From contig JAPHUN010000339.1 in assembly GCA_026193435.1 (NCBI GenBank), forward strand, positions 1 through 5,680: a stretch of 5,680 nucleotides of DNA. The letters are read 5' to 3'. This stretch comes from Chlorobium sp. GTDB lineage: Bacteria; Bacteroidota; Chlorobiia; Chlorobiales; Chlorobiaceae. The translations under genes and the position numbers were made by a program. This document shows positions 5,586-5,680 of this stretch, piece by piece; the stretch's first letter is position 1, and every line of letters begins with the position of its first letter. The notes beneath the pieces are model-generated. The model was not told the origin of the DNA. It did no database searches and saw only the letters and a list, made by a program, of their open reading frames with translations.

Positions 5586-5680
5586 TGATCCGGCATCCAT
5601 GCTCCCTGAAAGTCATGCCGGACTTGATCCGTCATCCATCCTCCCGAAAAGTCATGCCGGACTTGATCCGGCATCCATGC
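5586..5680. repeat. 39-bp-period palindromic intergenic repeat, continuing past the right edge
   Basis: GTCATGCCGGACTTGATCCG begins at 5612 and again at 5651, exactly 39 bases apart, each followed by a CATCCAT segment. A partial unit, TGATCCGGCATCCATG (5586-5601), is in the same phase one period earlier. The core of the last unit is a perfect dyad, ATGCCGGA and TCCGGCAT (5654-5661 and 5667-5674) around CTTGA; in the unit before it one base breaks the dyad. GAAAAGTCAAGCCG (5540-5553) looks like an older, decayed unit. The sequence resembles dispersed REP-type elements. No gene was found in 5509-5680. Confidence 0.9.

Overview
The window looks like a chromosomal housekeeping segment from a bacterium of the Chlorobiota/Bacteroidota side, most likely a green sulfur bacterium (Chlorobiaceae). 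That placement is an inference from the protein sequences and the repeat-rich spacers; nothing was searched. No phage, transposase, CRISPR array, tRNA or rRNA is visible.

Layout: (1) bases 3-47 look like the last 14 codons of an upstream plus-strand gene whose C-terminus resembles LptE-type lipopolysaccharide-assembly proteins. (2) 48-397 is a non-coding block of short tandem repeats, nearly all with a 7-bp period, plus one REP-like stem-loop. (3) 398-1207 is murI (glutamate racemase, plus strand). (4) 1208-1605 is a second repeat block sharing several modules with the first, mostly in the same order and some inverted. (5) 1606-2697 is ychF (OBG-family GTPase/ATPase, minus strand), convergent with murI. 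(6) 2698-2889 is a divergent spacer with a 14-bp dyad and a plausible sigma-70-type promoter reading rightward. (7) about 2890-3582 is cmk (cytidylate kinase), which has no ATG, GTG or TTG able to start the intact protein. (8) 3670-5445 is rpsA (ribosomal protein S1, six S1 domains) with a strong Shine-Dalgarno sequence, ending at an excellent intrinsic terminator (5471-5508). (9) 5509-5680 is non-coding, with a second stem-loop and a 39-bp-period palindromic repeat that runs off the right edge.

How the genes work together: cmk and rpsA form the widespread cmk-rpsA pair (pyrimidine nucleotide supply and translation), probably co-transcribed. MurI supplies D-glutamate for peptidoglycan. YchF is a translation-associated P-loop NTPase. 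The genes are ordinary. The unusual features are the two mosaic repeat blocks that bracket murI and the non-canonical start of cmk. I do not see a convincing new multigene system.
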